NCBI RefSeq assembly: GCF_003478505.1
Contig: NZ_QUFI01000019.1
Coordinates: forward strand, 384 to 62,339
DNA: 61,956 nucleotides
Direction: 5' to 3'
Source: Clostridium sp. AF27-2AA
GTDB lineage: Bacteria; Bacillota; Clostridia; Lachnospirales; Lachnospiraceae
Below the pieces are notes generated by a model that worked only from the letters and a program-made list of their open reading frames with translations, did no database searches and was not told the DNA's origin. Position 1 is the stretch's first letter, and each line of letters begins with the position of its first letter. Made by a program: the position numbers and the translations under genes. Shown here in pieces: positions 46,451 to 54,460 of the stretch.

Positions 46451-46734
46451 ACCCAGGCGAATGGAAAAACGACCCCAGACTGGCCGCAATGGATCCGGTC
46501 AAACTCCAATACATAGAAAAGATTGCGGCGCAGATTTCCTCCCAGTCGAAAGCAGAACTGTTCCCTGCTCTGCTCTCCCTTCAGGCTGATGCCCGGAAAA
46601 GCAATATTTCCTTCACCGACCAGGAAACCACGCTTCTGATTTCCATCATCACCTCCGGCATGCCGCCCGATGAAAAAAAGAAAATTGAAATGCTGCATTT
46701 TCTCGCAAAAAAACTGGCTGTCAGGTCTTCCTGA
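46447..46734 (+). CDS. Conserved protein of unknown function (95 residues)
   Basis: It begins MNPGEWKNDPRLAAMDPVKL, with the helical stretches LQYIEKIAAQISSQSKAELF and IEMLHFLAKKLAVRSS. It is coupled to the gene before it by the overlap ATGA. The final codons and the TGA stop lie inside the stem of the terminator (46710-46745), so the end of the coding sequence doubles as transcription signal. Function unknown; composition resembles that of its partner. Confidence 0.75.
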   Translation: MNPGEWKNDPRLAAMDPVKLQYIEKIAAQISSQSKAELFPALLSLQADARKSNISFTDQETTLLISIITSGMPPDEKKKIEMLHFLAKKLAVRSS

Positions 46735-46745
46735 CAGCCAGTTTT
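46710..46745. terminator. Bidirectional terminator overlapping a stop codon
   Basis: AAAACTGGCTGTCAGG and CCTGACAGCCAGTTTT are perfect 16-nt arms around TCTT, with an A-run before and T's after. It serves the two small genes (plus) and leuS (minus). The TGA of the plus-strand gene is at 46732-46734, in the right arm. Confidence 0.93.
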
Positions 46746-46791
46746 ATATCTGTACGCCGGTCATGCCGGTTCATGCAGATCATATATAACC

Positions 46792-49203
46792 TTATTTGCA
46801 GACAATGTTGATGATCTTGCCCGGTACATAAATCTCTTTTACGATGGTTCCGGTGATCTTGTCTGCTACAGCTTCTTTTGCTGCCGCAATGGCAACATCT
46901 TTGGAAGCGTCAGCCGGAATGGTCACAACGCCTCTTGCCTTACCGTTGACCTGAACGCCGATCTGAACCTCGTCATCCTTCATAGCTTCCTCATCGCACT
47001 CCGGCCACTGAGTGTGGAATACGCTGTCGGTGCCGCCAAGCTGCTGCCAGATTTCCTCACCGATATGCGGCGCAAACGGAGCAAGCAGAATGGTAAAGGT
47101 CTTTAAGGTCTCTTTATCGACGCCGCCGGTCTTCTTAGCCAGCTCGATAAGCTTGTTGTTGTACTCCATGAAGCCGGATACTACAGTATTTAAGCTGAAC
47201 TGGTTAAAACGCTGCTCGATGTCGAATACCAGCTTGTGGCGCAGACGAACCATCTCTTTGGTCTCTGCGATGTCTTTGTCCTTGCTGTCCTGAACCAGGT
47301 TCCAGAAACGGCTTAAGAAACGGGAAACGCCCTCGATACCGCGGTCATCCCACTCTGCGTCCAGTTCCGGCGGTCCTACGAACAGCTCGTACATTCTCAG
47401 AGCGTCACAGCCGTAATCTCTTACAAGATCATCCGGGGAAACAACGTTTCCTTTGGACTTACTCATCTTGATGCCGTTCTTACCATTGATCATACCCTGG
47501 TTGAACAGCTTCTTGAACGGCTCATCGAAATCTACCACTCCGATGTCGTGCAGGAACTTGGTGTAGAAACGGGAGTACAGAAGATGCAGGACTGCATGCT
47601 CTACGCCGCCGATGTACATATCAACCGGCAGATACTTGTCCGCTTTCTCTCTCGAAACCAGTTCCTTGTCGTTGTGGTTGTCCACGTAACGCAGGAAGTA
47701 CCAGGAAGAACCTGCCCACTGCGGCATGGTGTTGGTCTCTCTCTTAGCCGGGCCGCCGCACTGCGGGCACTTGCAGTTTACCCACTCATCAATAGCAGCA
47801 AGCGGTGACTCACCGGTACCGGTCGGCTGGTAGCTCTCAACCTCCGGAAGTCTTAATGGAAGTTCTTCCTCCGGAACTGCTACGTTGCCGCACTTCGGGC
47901 AGTGAACGATCGGGATCGGCTCGCCCCAGTAACGCTGTCTGGAGAATACCCAGTCACGCAGCTTGTAGTTGACGGTCTTCTTGCCGAAGCCCATCTTCTC
48001 GATCATAGCCGGAGCCTCTTTCTTTAATACAGAAGACTCCATGCCATTCCACTCACCGGAGTTGATCATGGTACCGGAAGCCTCCGTATAAGCCTCGGTC
48101 ATGTTCTCGATCTCCTTGCCATCCTTTGCGATAACCTGGATGATCGGGATATTAAATTTCTTTGCGAACTCAAAGTCACGGTCATCGTGGGCCGGTACAC
48201 ACATGATTGCGCCGGTACCGTAATCTGCCAGTACATAATCAGACAGCCAGATCGGAACCTTTGCGCCGTTTAACGGGTTGATAGCGTAGCTTCCGGTGAA
48301 GACGCCGGTCTTCTCCTTATCCTGCATACGGTCTACATTGGAACGCATGGAGGAATCAAAGATGTATTTCTCAACAGCCTCTCTGGTCTCATCGGTAGCC
48401 AGACTCTTTGCCAGGGCATGCTCCGGAGCCAGTACCATGAAGGTTGCGCCGTGCAGGGTATCCGGACGGGTGGTATAAACGGTGATCTTCTCGTCTCTTC
48501 CCTCAACCTGGAAATCAACCTCAGCACCGTAGGATTTTCCGATCCACTCGCTCTGCATTTTCTTAACCTTCTCCGGCCAGTCCAGTTTGTCCAGGTCGTT
48601 TAACAGGCGGTCCGCATAGGCGGTGATCTTTAACATCCACTGACGCAGGTTTTTCTTGGTAACCGGGGAACCGCAGCGCTCGCAGCAGCCGTTTACAACT
48701 TCCTCGTTGGCCAGACCGGTCTTACAGGACGGACACCAGTTGATCGGGAACTCCTTCTCGTAAGCCAGGCCTTTCTTGAACATCTGTACAAAGATCCACT
48801 GGGTCCATTTGTAGAACTCCGGATCGGTAGTATTTACTTCCATATCCCAGTCATAGATGGCTGCGATCTCGTTGATCTGACGCTTGATGTTTTTGATGTT
48901 CTCGGCGGTGGATTTTGCCGGATGAACACCCATCTTGATTGCGTAGTTCTCTGCCGGAAGGCCGAACGCATCCCAGCCCATCGGGTGGATCACATAATGA
49001 CCCTTTAACATCTGGTAACGGCTCCATACATCAGAGATAACGTAGCCTCTCCAGTGACCTACATGAAGTCCGCTGCCGGACGGATACGGGAACATATCCA
49101 GGCAGTAGTATTTCGGCTTTTTGCCATCATTGACATTGATCGGGTTTTTCTCCCAGTTTTCACGCCATTTCTTTTCAATGGCGCTGTGGTTGTAACTTGC
49201 CAT
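46792..49203 (-). CDS. leuS: Leucyl-tRNA synthetase
   Basis: Class I synthetase charging tRNA-Leu, 803 residues from ATG 49203, which has AGGAGG upstream; the longer open frame runs back into the T-box and is not coding. Signatures: PYPSGSGLHVGH (HIGH motif), an editing domain (about 225-420, with TTRPDTLHGATF), the zinc-type CPQCGGP region and GIKMSKSKGN (KMSKS). Complete in length. It is controlled by the leucine T-box directly upstream and ends at the shared terminator. Confidence 0.97.
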   Translation of the reverse strand: MASYNHSAIEKKWRENWEKNPINVNDGKKPKYYCLDMFPYPSGSGLHVGHWRGYVISDVWSRYQMLKGHYVIHPMGWDAFGLPAENYAIKMGVHPAKSTAENIKNIKRQINEIAAIYDWDMEVNTTDPEFYKWTQWIFVQMFKKGLAYEKEFPINWCPSCKTGLANEEVVNGCCERCGSPVTKKNLRQWMLKITAYADRLLNDLDKLDWPEKVKKMQSEWIGKSYGAEVDFQVEGRDEKITVYTTRPDTLHGATFMVLAPEHALAKSLATDETREAVEKYIFDSSMRSNVDRMQDKEKTGVFTGSYAINPLNGAKVPIWLSDYVLADYGTGAIMCVPAHDDRDFEFAKKFNIPIIQVIAKDGKEIENMTEAYTEASGTMINSGEWNGMESSVLKKEAPAMIEKMGFGKKTVNYKLRDWVFSRQRYWGEPIPIVHCPKCGNVAVPEEELPLRLPEVESYQPTGTGESPLAAIDEWVNCKCPQCGGPAKRETNTMPQWAGSSWYFLRYVDNHNDKELVSREKADKYLPVDMYIGGVEHAVLHLLYSRFYTKFLHDIGVVDFDEPFKKLFNQGMINGKNGIKMSKSKGNVVSPDDLVRDYGCDALRMYELFVGPPELDAEWDDRGIEGVSRFLSRFWNLVQDSKDKDIAETKEMVRLRHKLVFDIEQRFNQFSLNTVVSGFMEYNNKLIELAKKTGGVDKETLKTFTILLAPFAPHIGEEIWQQLGGTDSVFHTQWPECDEEAMKDDEVQIGVQVNGKARGVVTIPADASKDVAIAAAKEAVADKITGTIVKEIYVPGKIINIVCK

Positions 49204-49243
49204 GATTCTTCCTCCTGATTGCAATTTAAGGAATAAAAGGAAT

Positions 49244-49526
49244 AAAAAAACCTGCATCCCTGATATTGTCAGAGACGCAGGATATTCTTTCGCTTCTTGC
49301 TCCTTACGCGGTACCACTCTGCTTCATGCTTTCGCATGCGCTTGATTCCGATAACGGTGGATATCCGTCCCGGCCTACTTACTGCTTTAAAAATGTGTTC
49401 GGCGGGCTGCTCCAAGACCAGTTTCTGCGCACGCTGTTGCTGCCTCGCACCATCCGACAGCTCTCTGAAAACCTCATCACGCATACTTTCTCTTTTCATC
49501 GCATTTAAGATTGTATATTACCACTG
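49244..49526 (-). ncRNA. T-box leader, leucine-specific
   Basis: The minus-strand transcript carries the T-box sequence AGAGTGGTACCGCG (49307-49320; consensus AGGGTGGNACCGCG) and the Stem I apical motif GGATGGTGCGA. An intrinsic terminator follows: CCTGCGTCTCTGA pairs with TCAGGGATGCAGG, then TTTTTTT (49244-49281). The likely specifier is CTG (Leu) at 49419-49421, just before CTTGGAG; nearby CTT and TTG triplets are also Leu codons. Uncharged tRNA-Leu should favour the antiterminator and leuS expression. Confidence 0.93.
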
Positions 49527-49532
49527 CTTTTT

Positions 49533-49561
49533 AATCTAGCATAATTGGAAATCCGTGTCAA
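49533..49561 (-). promoter_or_regulatory. Promoter of the leuS T-box transcript
   Basis: On the minus strand TTGACA (49556-49561), 17 nt, then TAGATT (49533-49538). Both hexamers and spacing are close to consensus. Confidence 0.85.
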
Positions 49562-49577
49562 GGGGTGGATTTTAGAT

Positions 49578-50399
49578 TCAATTTTTCTCTTCATACTGTG
49601 TCAGGTCGATCTCACCGGTAAAAACCTCCACAGCCGGACCGGTCATATAGACATGCCCGCTCTCACGGTCCCAGGTAATCTCCAGATTTCCTCCGATCAG
49701 CTGCACCTCCACGGTGTTTTCCACCAGGCCCAGCATCATGCTGGCCACAGCACTGGCCGTTGCACCGGTCCCGCAGGCCCAGGTCTCGCCGCTGCCCCGC
49801 TCCCACACACGCATCTGCAGGTGTCTGCGGTCAATAACCCGGATAAACTCGCTGTTGACGCGGTCCGGAAAGCGCTCGTGCATCTCGAAAGCCGGACCGA
49901 TTTTTTCCAGATCCAGACTGTCTACATCATCCACATAATAAACGGCATGCGGGTTTCCAACATCAATTCCGGTAAACTCAAGTTTTTTTCCATCCACCTG
50001 GATTTTCTCCGGCAGCTCACTGGTCAGCTGTGGAATGCCCATATCGACTTTTACGGTTTTCACTTTTCCGTTTGCTATCCTCATATCCAGATATTTGATG
50101 CCGCCAAGAGTTTCAACCGAAATCTGCGGCTTGTCAACAATACCATGATCGTAAGCATATTTTCCCACGCAGCGGATACCGTTGCCGCACATGCTGCCCT
50201 CACTTCCATCCTCATTGAACATCCGCATGCGGCAGTCTGCCACCTCGGACGGGCAGATGAGGATCAGGCCGTCTGACCCGATTCCAAAATGACGCTCACT
50301 CACAAGCTGCGCTACGTGCGCCGGATCCTCCACATGTTCCTCAAAACAATTGACATAGACGTAATCGTTTCCGATTCCCTGCATTTTTGTAAATTTCAT
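49578..50399 (-). CDS. dapF: Diaminopimelate epimerase
   Basis: Converts LL- to meso-diaminopimelate for lysine and peptidoglycan. In 273 residues the two active-site cysteines are in MCGNGIRCVGKYA and TWACGTGATASA. The N-terminus MKFTKMQGIGNDYVYVN is typical. ATG 50399 is chosen because GGAG lies 6 nt upstream and the family starts here; the frame extends 22 codons further. It lies 67 nt after the ANTAR regulator. Its presence supports a diaminopimelate-type wall. Confidence 0.96.
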   Translation of the reverse strand: MKFTKMQGIGNDYVYVNCFEEHVEDPAHVAQLVSERHFGIGSDGLILICPSEVADCRMRMFNEDGSEGSMCGNGIRCVGKYAYDHGIVDKPQISVETLGGIKYLDMRIANGKVKTVKVDMGIPQLTSELPEKIQVDGKKLEFTGIDVGNPHAVYYVDDVDSLDLEKIGPAFEMHERFPDRVNSEFIRVIDRRHLQMRVWERGSGETWACGTGATASAVASMMLGLVENTVEVQLIGGNLEITWDRESGHVYMTGPAVEVFTGEIDLTQYEEKN

Positions 50400-50466
50400 A
50401 AACCGCTCCATTTCTATATTTGTTTTCGTTACCTGTATTTCTGATTTATTCCATGATACCTTCACC

Positions 50467-51009
50467 CTACATCAGACTGATGACCATCTGGGCTGTCTCA
50501 TACATATTGGTTCCGCTGTCCATGCTGCATTTCTGTATGTACCGGTGTGCTTCCTCCTCCGTCATGCTGTTGCGCTCCATGAGAAGTGCCTTGGCCTGAT
50601 CAATAACAGCGCGCTCCTTCTCATTTCTCTGCTTCGGCTGCTGGCGCAGCTTCTTTTTTCTTCTCGCCTGGGCCTGCACGATCATCTCCAGGGTTCCCAC
50701 CAGATCATGTACCTTTAATGGCATGGGCAGGCACACCACATCCTGTGGTGCGTCCGCAGACCACTTATTTGGAGACGCGATCATCAGCATGGCATTCTCC
50801 GCGCTCATGCATTCCCTCAGTTCCGAGTACAGCATATCTGTCAGACGATAGCCACACACTACGATCCCTCCATTTAAATCTTCCATCTGGGAAAGAACCT
50901 GTGCTCCGGATGTACAGACAGCGACCACCTCAAACCCGTTTTTCATCAATATGTTTTTTATGCTTTTTGCGTCTTCCGGCTTAGAAAATGCCACAATAAT
51001 ATTTGCCAA
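50467..51009 (-). CDS. ANTAR-domain response-regulator-like antiterminator
   Basis: About 180 residues: an N-terminal receiver-like domain (about 1-115) and a C-terminal ANTAR RNA-binding domain (about 125-180). In the ANTAR part, AVIDQAKALLMERNSMTEEEAHRYI is typical (written as AVIDQAKALLMERN and MTEEEAHRYI). The receiver lacks a clear phospho-Asp: the site reads GGIVVCGYR, so it may not be phosphorylated. The start is taken as TTG 51009, with GGAGG 8 nt upstream; the GTG three codons earlier overlaps that site. It lies 50 nt after glnA, so a role in nitrogen control by antitermination is likely. Confidence 0.88.
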   Translation of the reverse strand: MANIIVAFSKPEDAKSIKNILMKNGFEVVAVCTSGAQVLSQMEDLNGGIVVCGYRLTDMLYSELRECMSAENAMLMIASPNKWSADAPQDVVCLPMPLKVHDLVGTLEMIVQAQARRKKKLRQQPKQRNEKERAVIDQAKALLMERNSMTEEEAHRYIQKCSMDSGTNMYETAQMVISLM

Positions 51010-51059
51010 AACGCTCACCTCCGGGTTTTGATATCAGGGAACTTCTGAAAACTGCTCCG

Positions 51060-52400
51060 CTAGAACTTATACAGGTATTCCTGCACTTCCCAGTCCGTTA
51101 CTTCCGCGCGAAACTTCTTCCACTCTGCACTCTTTGCTTCCAGATACTTCGTGTAAATATGATCTCCGAGCACCTCTCTTGCGAATGTGCTGCCCTCAAA
51201 AGCTTCCAGGGCCTCACCCATGGTCTGAGGAAGCTGTTCAATCCCCAGAGTGCGGATTTCTTCATCTGTCATGGCAAATACATTGCAGTCCACACTGGCC
51301 GGAGGTGTCATTTCTTTTTTAATGCCGTCCAGACCTGCTGCCAGGCAGGCTGCCAGTGCCAGATACGGGTTTACTGCGGAATCCGGGCAGCGCAGTTCGA
51401 TGCGGGTGCTGTCTTCCCCGCGGGAACTCGGGATACGGATCAGTGCGCTGCGGTTTGCATGGGCAGACCATGCCACACAGACCGGCGCATCATACCCAGG
51501 AACCAGGCGCTTATAGGAGTTGACCAGAGGATTGGTGAGCAGGGTGATCTCCCGGATATGTGCCAGGATCCCTGCCATAAACTGATACGCCACCTTACTC
51601 AGACCAAGATTGTCATTGTCATCTACGAACAGATTTTTTCCACGGGCATCAGCCAGAGACATGTTGATGTGCATGCCGGAGCCGTTCATGCCCGCCTTCG
51701 GCTTCGGCATGAAGGTTGCGTGAAGACCATGGCGCTTTGCGATGGTCTTTACAGCCATCTTGAAGGTCATAATGTTGTCTGCCGCAGCCAGTCCCTCCGT
51801 GTACTCCAGATCGATTTCATGCTGGGCCGGAGATAATTCGTGGTGGGATGCCTCCACCTCAATGTCCATATCCTCCAGATTCAGAACGATATCGCGGCGC
51901 ACATTTTCAGCCAGGTCGATGGGACCCACATCAAAGTAGCTGGCATTCTCGTGGGTATTGGTGGTCGGACGGCCTTCCTCATCTGTATGGAATAAAAAGA
52001 ACTCGCACTCCGGTCCCACGTGGAACTCATAGCCCATATCCGCAGCCTCTTTCAGAACCTTCTTTAACACATAACGCGGATCGCCTTCAAACGGCTCGCC
52101 GTTTGGATGGTATACGTCACACATCAGGCGTGCCACCTTGCCCTGCTGCGGTCTCCATGGAAAAATTGCAAAAGTATCCAGGTCCGGATACAGGTACATA
52201 TCGGATTCCTCAATGCGCACAAATCCTTCAATTGCGGAACCGTCAAACATGCAGCGGTTATTTAATGCCTTTTCCAGCTGTCCTGCTGTGATCGCCACAT
52301 TTTTCAGCATTCCAAAAATATCCGTAAACTGAAGACGGATAAACTCCACATCCTCTTCCTCCGTCATACGGATGATATCTTTTTTCGTATATCTGCTCAT
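51060..52400 (-). CDS. glnA: Glutamine synthetase, type I (alpha)
   Basis: ATP-dependent synthesis of glutamine from glutamate and ammonia. In 446 residues: RCMFDGSAIEGF near the N-terminus, VGPECEFFLF and ASHHELSPAQHEID (metal ligands), GSGMHINMSL (ATP/metal), NRSALIRIPSSRGEDST and RCPDSAVNPYLALA. The short length and lack of the adenylylation-loop insertion mark the alpha form. ATG 52400 has GGAG 6 nt upstream. It is followed by the ANTAR regulator; upstream are a promoter and a strong terminator hairpin. Confidence 0.97.
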   Translation of the reverse strand: MSRYTKKDIIRMTEEEDVEFIRLQFTDIFGMLKNVAITAGQLEKALNNRCMFDGSAIEGFVRIEESDMYLYPDLDTFAIFPWRPQQGKVARLMCDVYHPNGEPFEGDPRYVLKKVLKEAADMGYEFHVGPECEFFLFHTDEEGRPTTNTHENASYFDVGPIDLAENVRRDIVLNLEDMDIEVEASHHELSPAQHEIDLEYTEGLAAADNIMTFKMAVKTIAKRHGLHATFMPKPKAGMNGSGMHINMSLADARGKNLFVDDNDNLGLSKVAYQFMAGILAHIREITLLTNPLVNSYKRLVPGYDAPVCVAWSAHANRSALIRIPSSRGEDSTRIELRCPDSAVNPYLALAACLAAGLDGIKKEMTPPASVDCNVFAMTDEEIRTLGIEQLPQTMGEALEAFEGSTFAREVLGDHIYTKYLEAKSAEWKKFRAEVTDWEVQEYLYKF

Positions 52401-52448
52401 GTCAATCTCCTTCCATACTGTAATGAGATATATCATTCATATTATAAT

Positions 52449-52505
52449 AAAAAAACAAGAGCGTCAAGAAAGCTCCTCGCGCAGCTTTCCTGAAACGCCC
52501 TTGTT
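52449..52505 (-). terminator. Terminator/attenuator in front of glnA
   Basis: On the minus strand ACAAGGGCGTTTCAGGAAAGCT pairs with AGCTTTCTTGACGCTCTTGT (each arm quoted is 20-22 nt; pairing is broken at two sites) and is followed by seven T's. It lies after a consensus promoter and 50 nt before the glnA start. It may end the PTS-operon transcript, act as a glnA attenuator for the ANTAR protein, or both. TATAAT directly after it may be a second glnA promoter. Confidence 0.8.
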
Positions 52506-52519
52506 TCATCATGTTACTG

Positions 52520-52559
52520 ATGATAGCAGTTTCATCATTTTTTGTCAACTGATGACAAA
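52520..52559 (-). promoter_or_regulatory. glnA upstream promoter with overlapping palindromic operator
   Basis: TTGACA (52543-52548), 17 nt, TATCAT (52520-52525) on the minus strand. TTTGTCA-ACTGA-TGACAAA (52541-52559) is a perfect palindrome with 7-bp arms covering the -35. Spacing differs from the Bacillus GlnR site (TGTNA-N7-TNACA), so the binding protein is unassigned. Confidence 0.75.
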
Positions 52560-52583
52560 TACGTTTCACGATATCATTTTTAC

Positions 52584-53669
52584 TTAGTAGGTATAACTTC
52601 CCATTTTTTTATGGAAATTCGGATCACTGGAAATATTGCAGTCAATTCCAAGATCCAGGGAAAGCTTGCGTGCAATTACCTGCAATGGGACAACATACTC
52701 CATAGATGCAAAATACGGATCATTCTGGAACGGATAAACAAAATTTTCTTTGCTCTCCTGCTCTTTTTCCGAAGTCACCATATAATTATGAGCGTGGTCT
52801 CTTTCCCCAAAATACTTCATCATATTGACCATCCGCTGGTAATGTTTTCCCGGACATCCCAGATACAGAAGATACGTATCCTGGTCAATAGAATGATATA
52901 CTCCGTGCATAAATTCTTCCATTTCATAGCCAACTACGCTGTAGCGGACTGCCTCCAGAATCTTTAAGGTTCCTTCCAGCATTGCACTCATGCAGGATTC
53001 ATATCCAAGCACAATCAAGCGCCGGCATTTTTTCAAATTCTCTGCATTCTCTCGGTACCAGGCCCATGCACACTCTGCGATATCCGGGATCTGATCGGAA
53101 GTATCCAGCATCCGTTTTTCCAGATCCTGCTTTTCTTTCTCCTCAATTTTCTCATTCTGTACTGCAAGTTTCAATCCCAGCATTGCGATGGTTGCGATAG
53201 AACCAATATATCCCTTTGTCTTTGGTCCTGCAAATTCATCTCCGATTTCAATATAAACACAACAATCTGCATGCTCCGTAATCGGCCGCTCCCTCTCGGC
53301 CGTCATAGCTATGGTCAGAAAGCCAAGTTCACGCGCCTTGTCCAGGGCCCGTATTGTGCTGCTGCTTCTTCCTGCATGAGACACACCAATCACCAGAGTA
53401 TTCGGATTAAAAACCTGTTCATTATCAACAAACTCCATCGGATACATATTGATTACTTTTACGCCGAGTTTGTCTTCTACAATTTTCTTTGCAGCTACAG
53501 ATGCGTGATAACTGGTTCCAGATCCCAGAATATAAATCTGCTCAAATTTTTTTTCTTTACAGTAATTCAAAGCCTGTTCAAAAATTGTATCCTGATTTTC
53601 TACAATATTTCTCACTGCTGCTTTTGACTCCAGAATATAATCATACATGTCCCATTCTCTATATTCCAT
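52584..53669 (-). CDS. SIS-domain sugar-phosphate isomerase/deglycase 2
   Basis: 361 residues with two SIS domains and no glutamine amidotransferase part, like GlmS-related deglycases (FrlB, GfrE/F). The first SIS domain has QIYILGSGTSYHAS and VIGVSHAGRSSST; the second has RLIVLGYESCMSA and VVGYEMEEFMHG, the glutamate-histidine region of the active site. The ATG has GGGGAG 6 nt upstream. It is the last gene of the PTS operon, 34 nt after the NanE-like gene. The likely job is release of an amine from a fructosamine-type 6-phosphate or isomerisation of an amino-sugar phosphate. Confidence 0.82.
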   Translation of the reverse strand: MEYREWDMYDYILESKAAVRNIVENQDTIFEQALNYCKEKKFEQIYILGSGTSYHASVAAKKIVEDKLGVKVINMYPMEFVDNEQVFNPNTLVIGVSHAGRSSSTIRALDKARELGFLTIAMTAERERPITEHADCCVYIEIGDEFAGPKTKGYIGSIATIAMLGLKLAVQNEKIEEKEKQDLEKRMLDTSDQIPDIAECAWAWYRENAENLKKCRRLIVLGYESCMSAMLEGTLKILEAVRYSVVGYEMEEFMHGVYHSIDQDTYLLYLGCPGKHYQRMVNMMKYFGERDHAHNYMVTSEKEQESKENFVYPFQNDPYFASMEYVVPLQVIARKLSLDLGIDCNISSDPNFHKKMGSYTY

Positions 53670-53703
53670 TTTATACTCCCCTTATTCTACTATTCTCTGC
53701 TGT

Positions 53704-54426
53704 CTATTCATGAAATCTGGCAAGTGCCCGCGCAAATCTCTTTGCTGTAATATGTGGTCTGGTAATTGCATTTCCAACAACAACAGCATGAGCTCCCATA
53801 TACAGGCATTGAACTGCAATCTCCGGTGTTGATACCTTTCCTTCCATAATTACCTTTGTATCAGTTCCTTTCACCGCATCTACAATATCCCTTAACAGGA
53901 TATAATCCGGCGCGTCCTTAATTTCCAGTTTGTCAAAGCATCCAGCTTTTGTATATCCATATAATGTAGGAGCAACAAAATCCGCTCCATAAGAAGCTGC
54001 AATCCGAGCATCTTCTGCAGTAGCAACATCTGCAAAGATCAGGGCATCCGGAATATGTTCTTTCACTTCCCTGATGGTCTCGTAAGCCAATTTTCCATCA
54101 TCCCGGTAATGATTCGTTGCCTGAATCGCAATAATCTCAGCACCTGCATCCCATACTGCCTGCGCAGCTTCCAGACTTGGAGTCAGATACACATCCTTGA
54201 TATTGCGGTCAATTTTCCAGATGCCAATAATTGGCAGGTCTACCTTCGCCTTGATGGCCCGGATATCATCCGGAGAATTCACACGAAGACCAACTGCACC
54301 AGCCCATTTTGCGCATTCCGCATGCATGGTTGTGATCCCAGGCATATAATGTGGTTCACTCGGTACAGCCTGGCAGGAAACAATCAGTCCATCTTTTAAA
54401 CTGTCAATCAATTCTTTCTTTTCCAT
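53704..54426 (-). CDS. NanE-like N-acylglucosamine-6-phosphate 2-epimerase, divergent
   Basis: TIM-barrel of 240 residues, like the epimerase that turns N-acetylmannosamine 6-phosphate into N-acetylglucosamine 6-phosphate. Family parts: GLIVSCQAVPSEPHYMPG at the N-terminus, candidate catalytic Lys71 in GIWKID, and Glu in IMEGKVSTPE. Odd points: the usual ALDxTxRxRP segment reads AIQATNHYRDDGK, so an otherwise conserved Asp is Gln. No nanA, nagA or nagB is nearby. It may act on a different 2-amino sugar phosphate. It lies between PTS IID and a SIS gene. Confidence 0.78.
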   Translation of the reverse strand: MEKKELIDSLKDGLIVSCQAVPSEPHYMPGITTMHAECAKWAGAVGLRVNSPDDIRAIKAKVDLPIIGIWKIDRNIKDVYLTPSLEAAQAVWDAGAEIIAIQATNHYRDDGKLAYETIREVKEHIPDALIFADVATAEDARIAASYGADFVAPTLYGYTKAGCFDKLEIKDAPDYILLRDIVDAVKGTDTKVIMEGKVSTPEIAVQCLYMGAHAVVVGNAITRPHITAKRFARALARFHE

Positions 54427-54460
54427 TTTTCACACCTGTCTTTCCAAAAATTTAATAGTA

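Noticed and set aside
46426..46698. 90-residue minus-strand frame opposite the two small genes
   Set aside because: Shadow of the 95-residue gene, without a ribosome-binding site.
49269..49499. 76-residue minus-strand frame upstream of leuS
   Set aside because: It lies entirely within the T-box leader, whose conserved RNA motifs explain the sequence.
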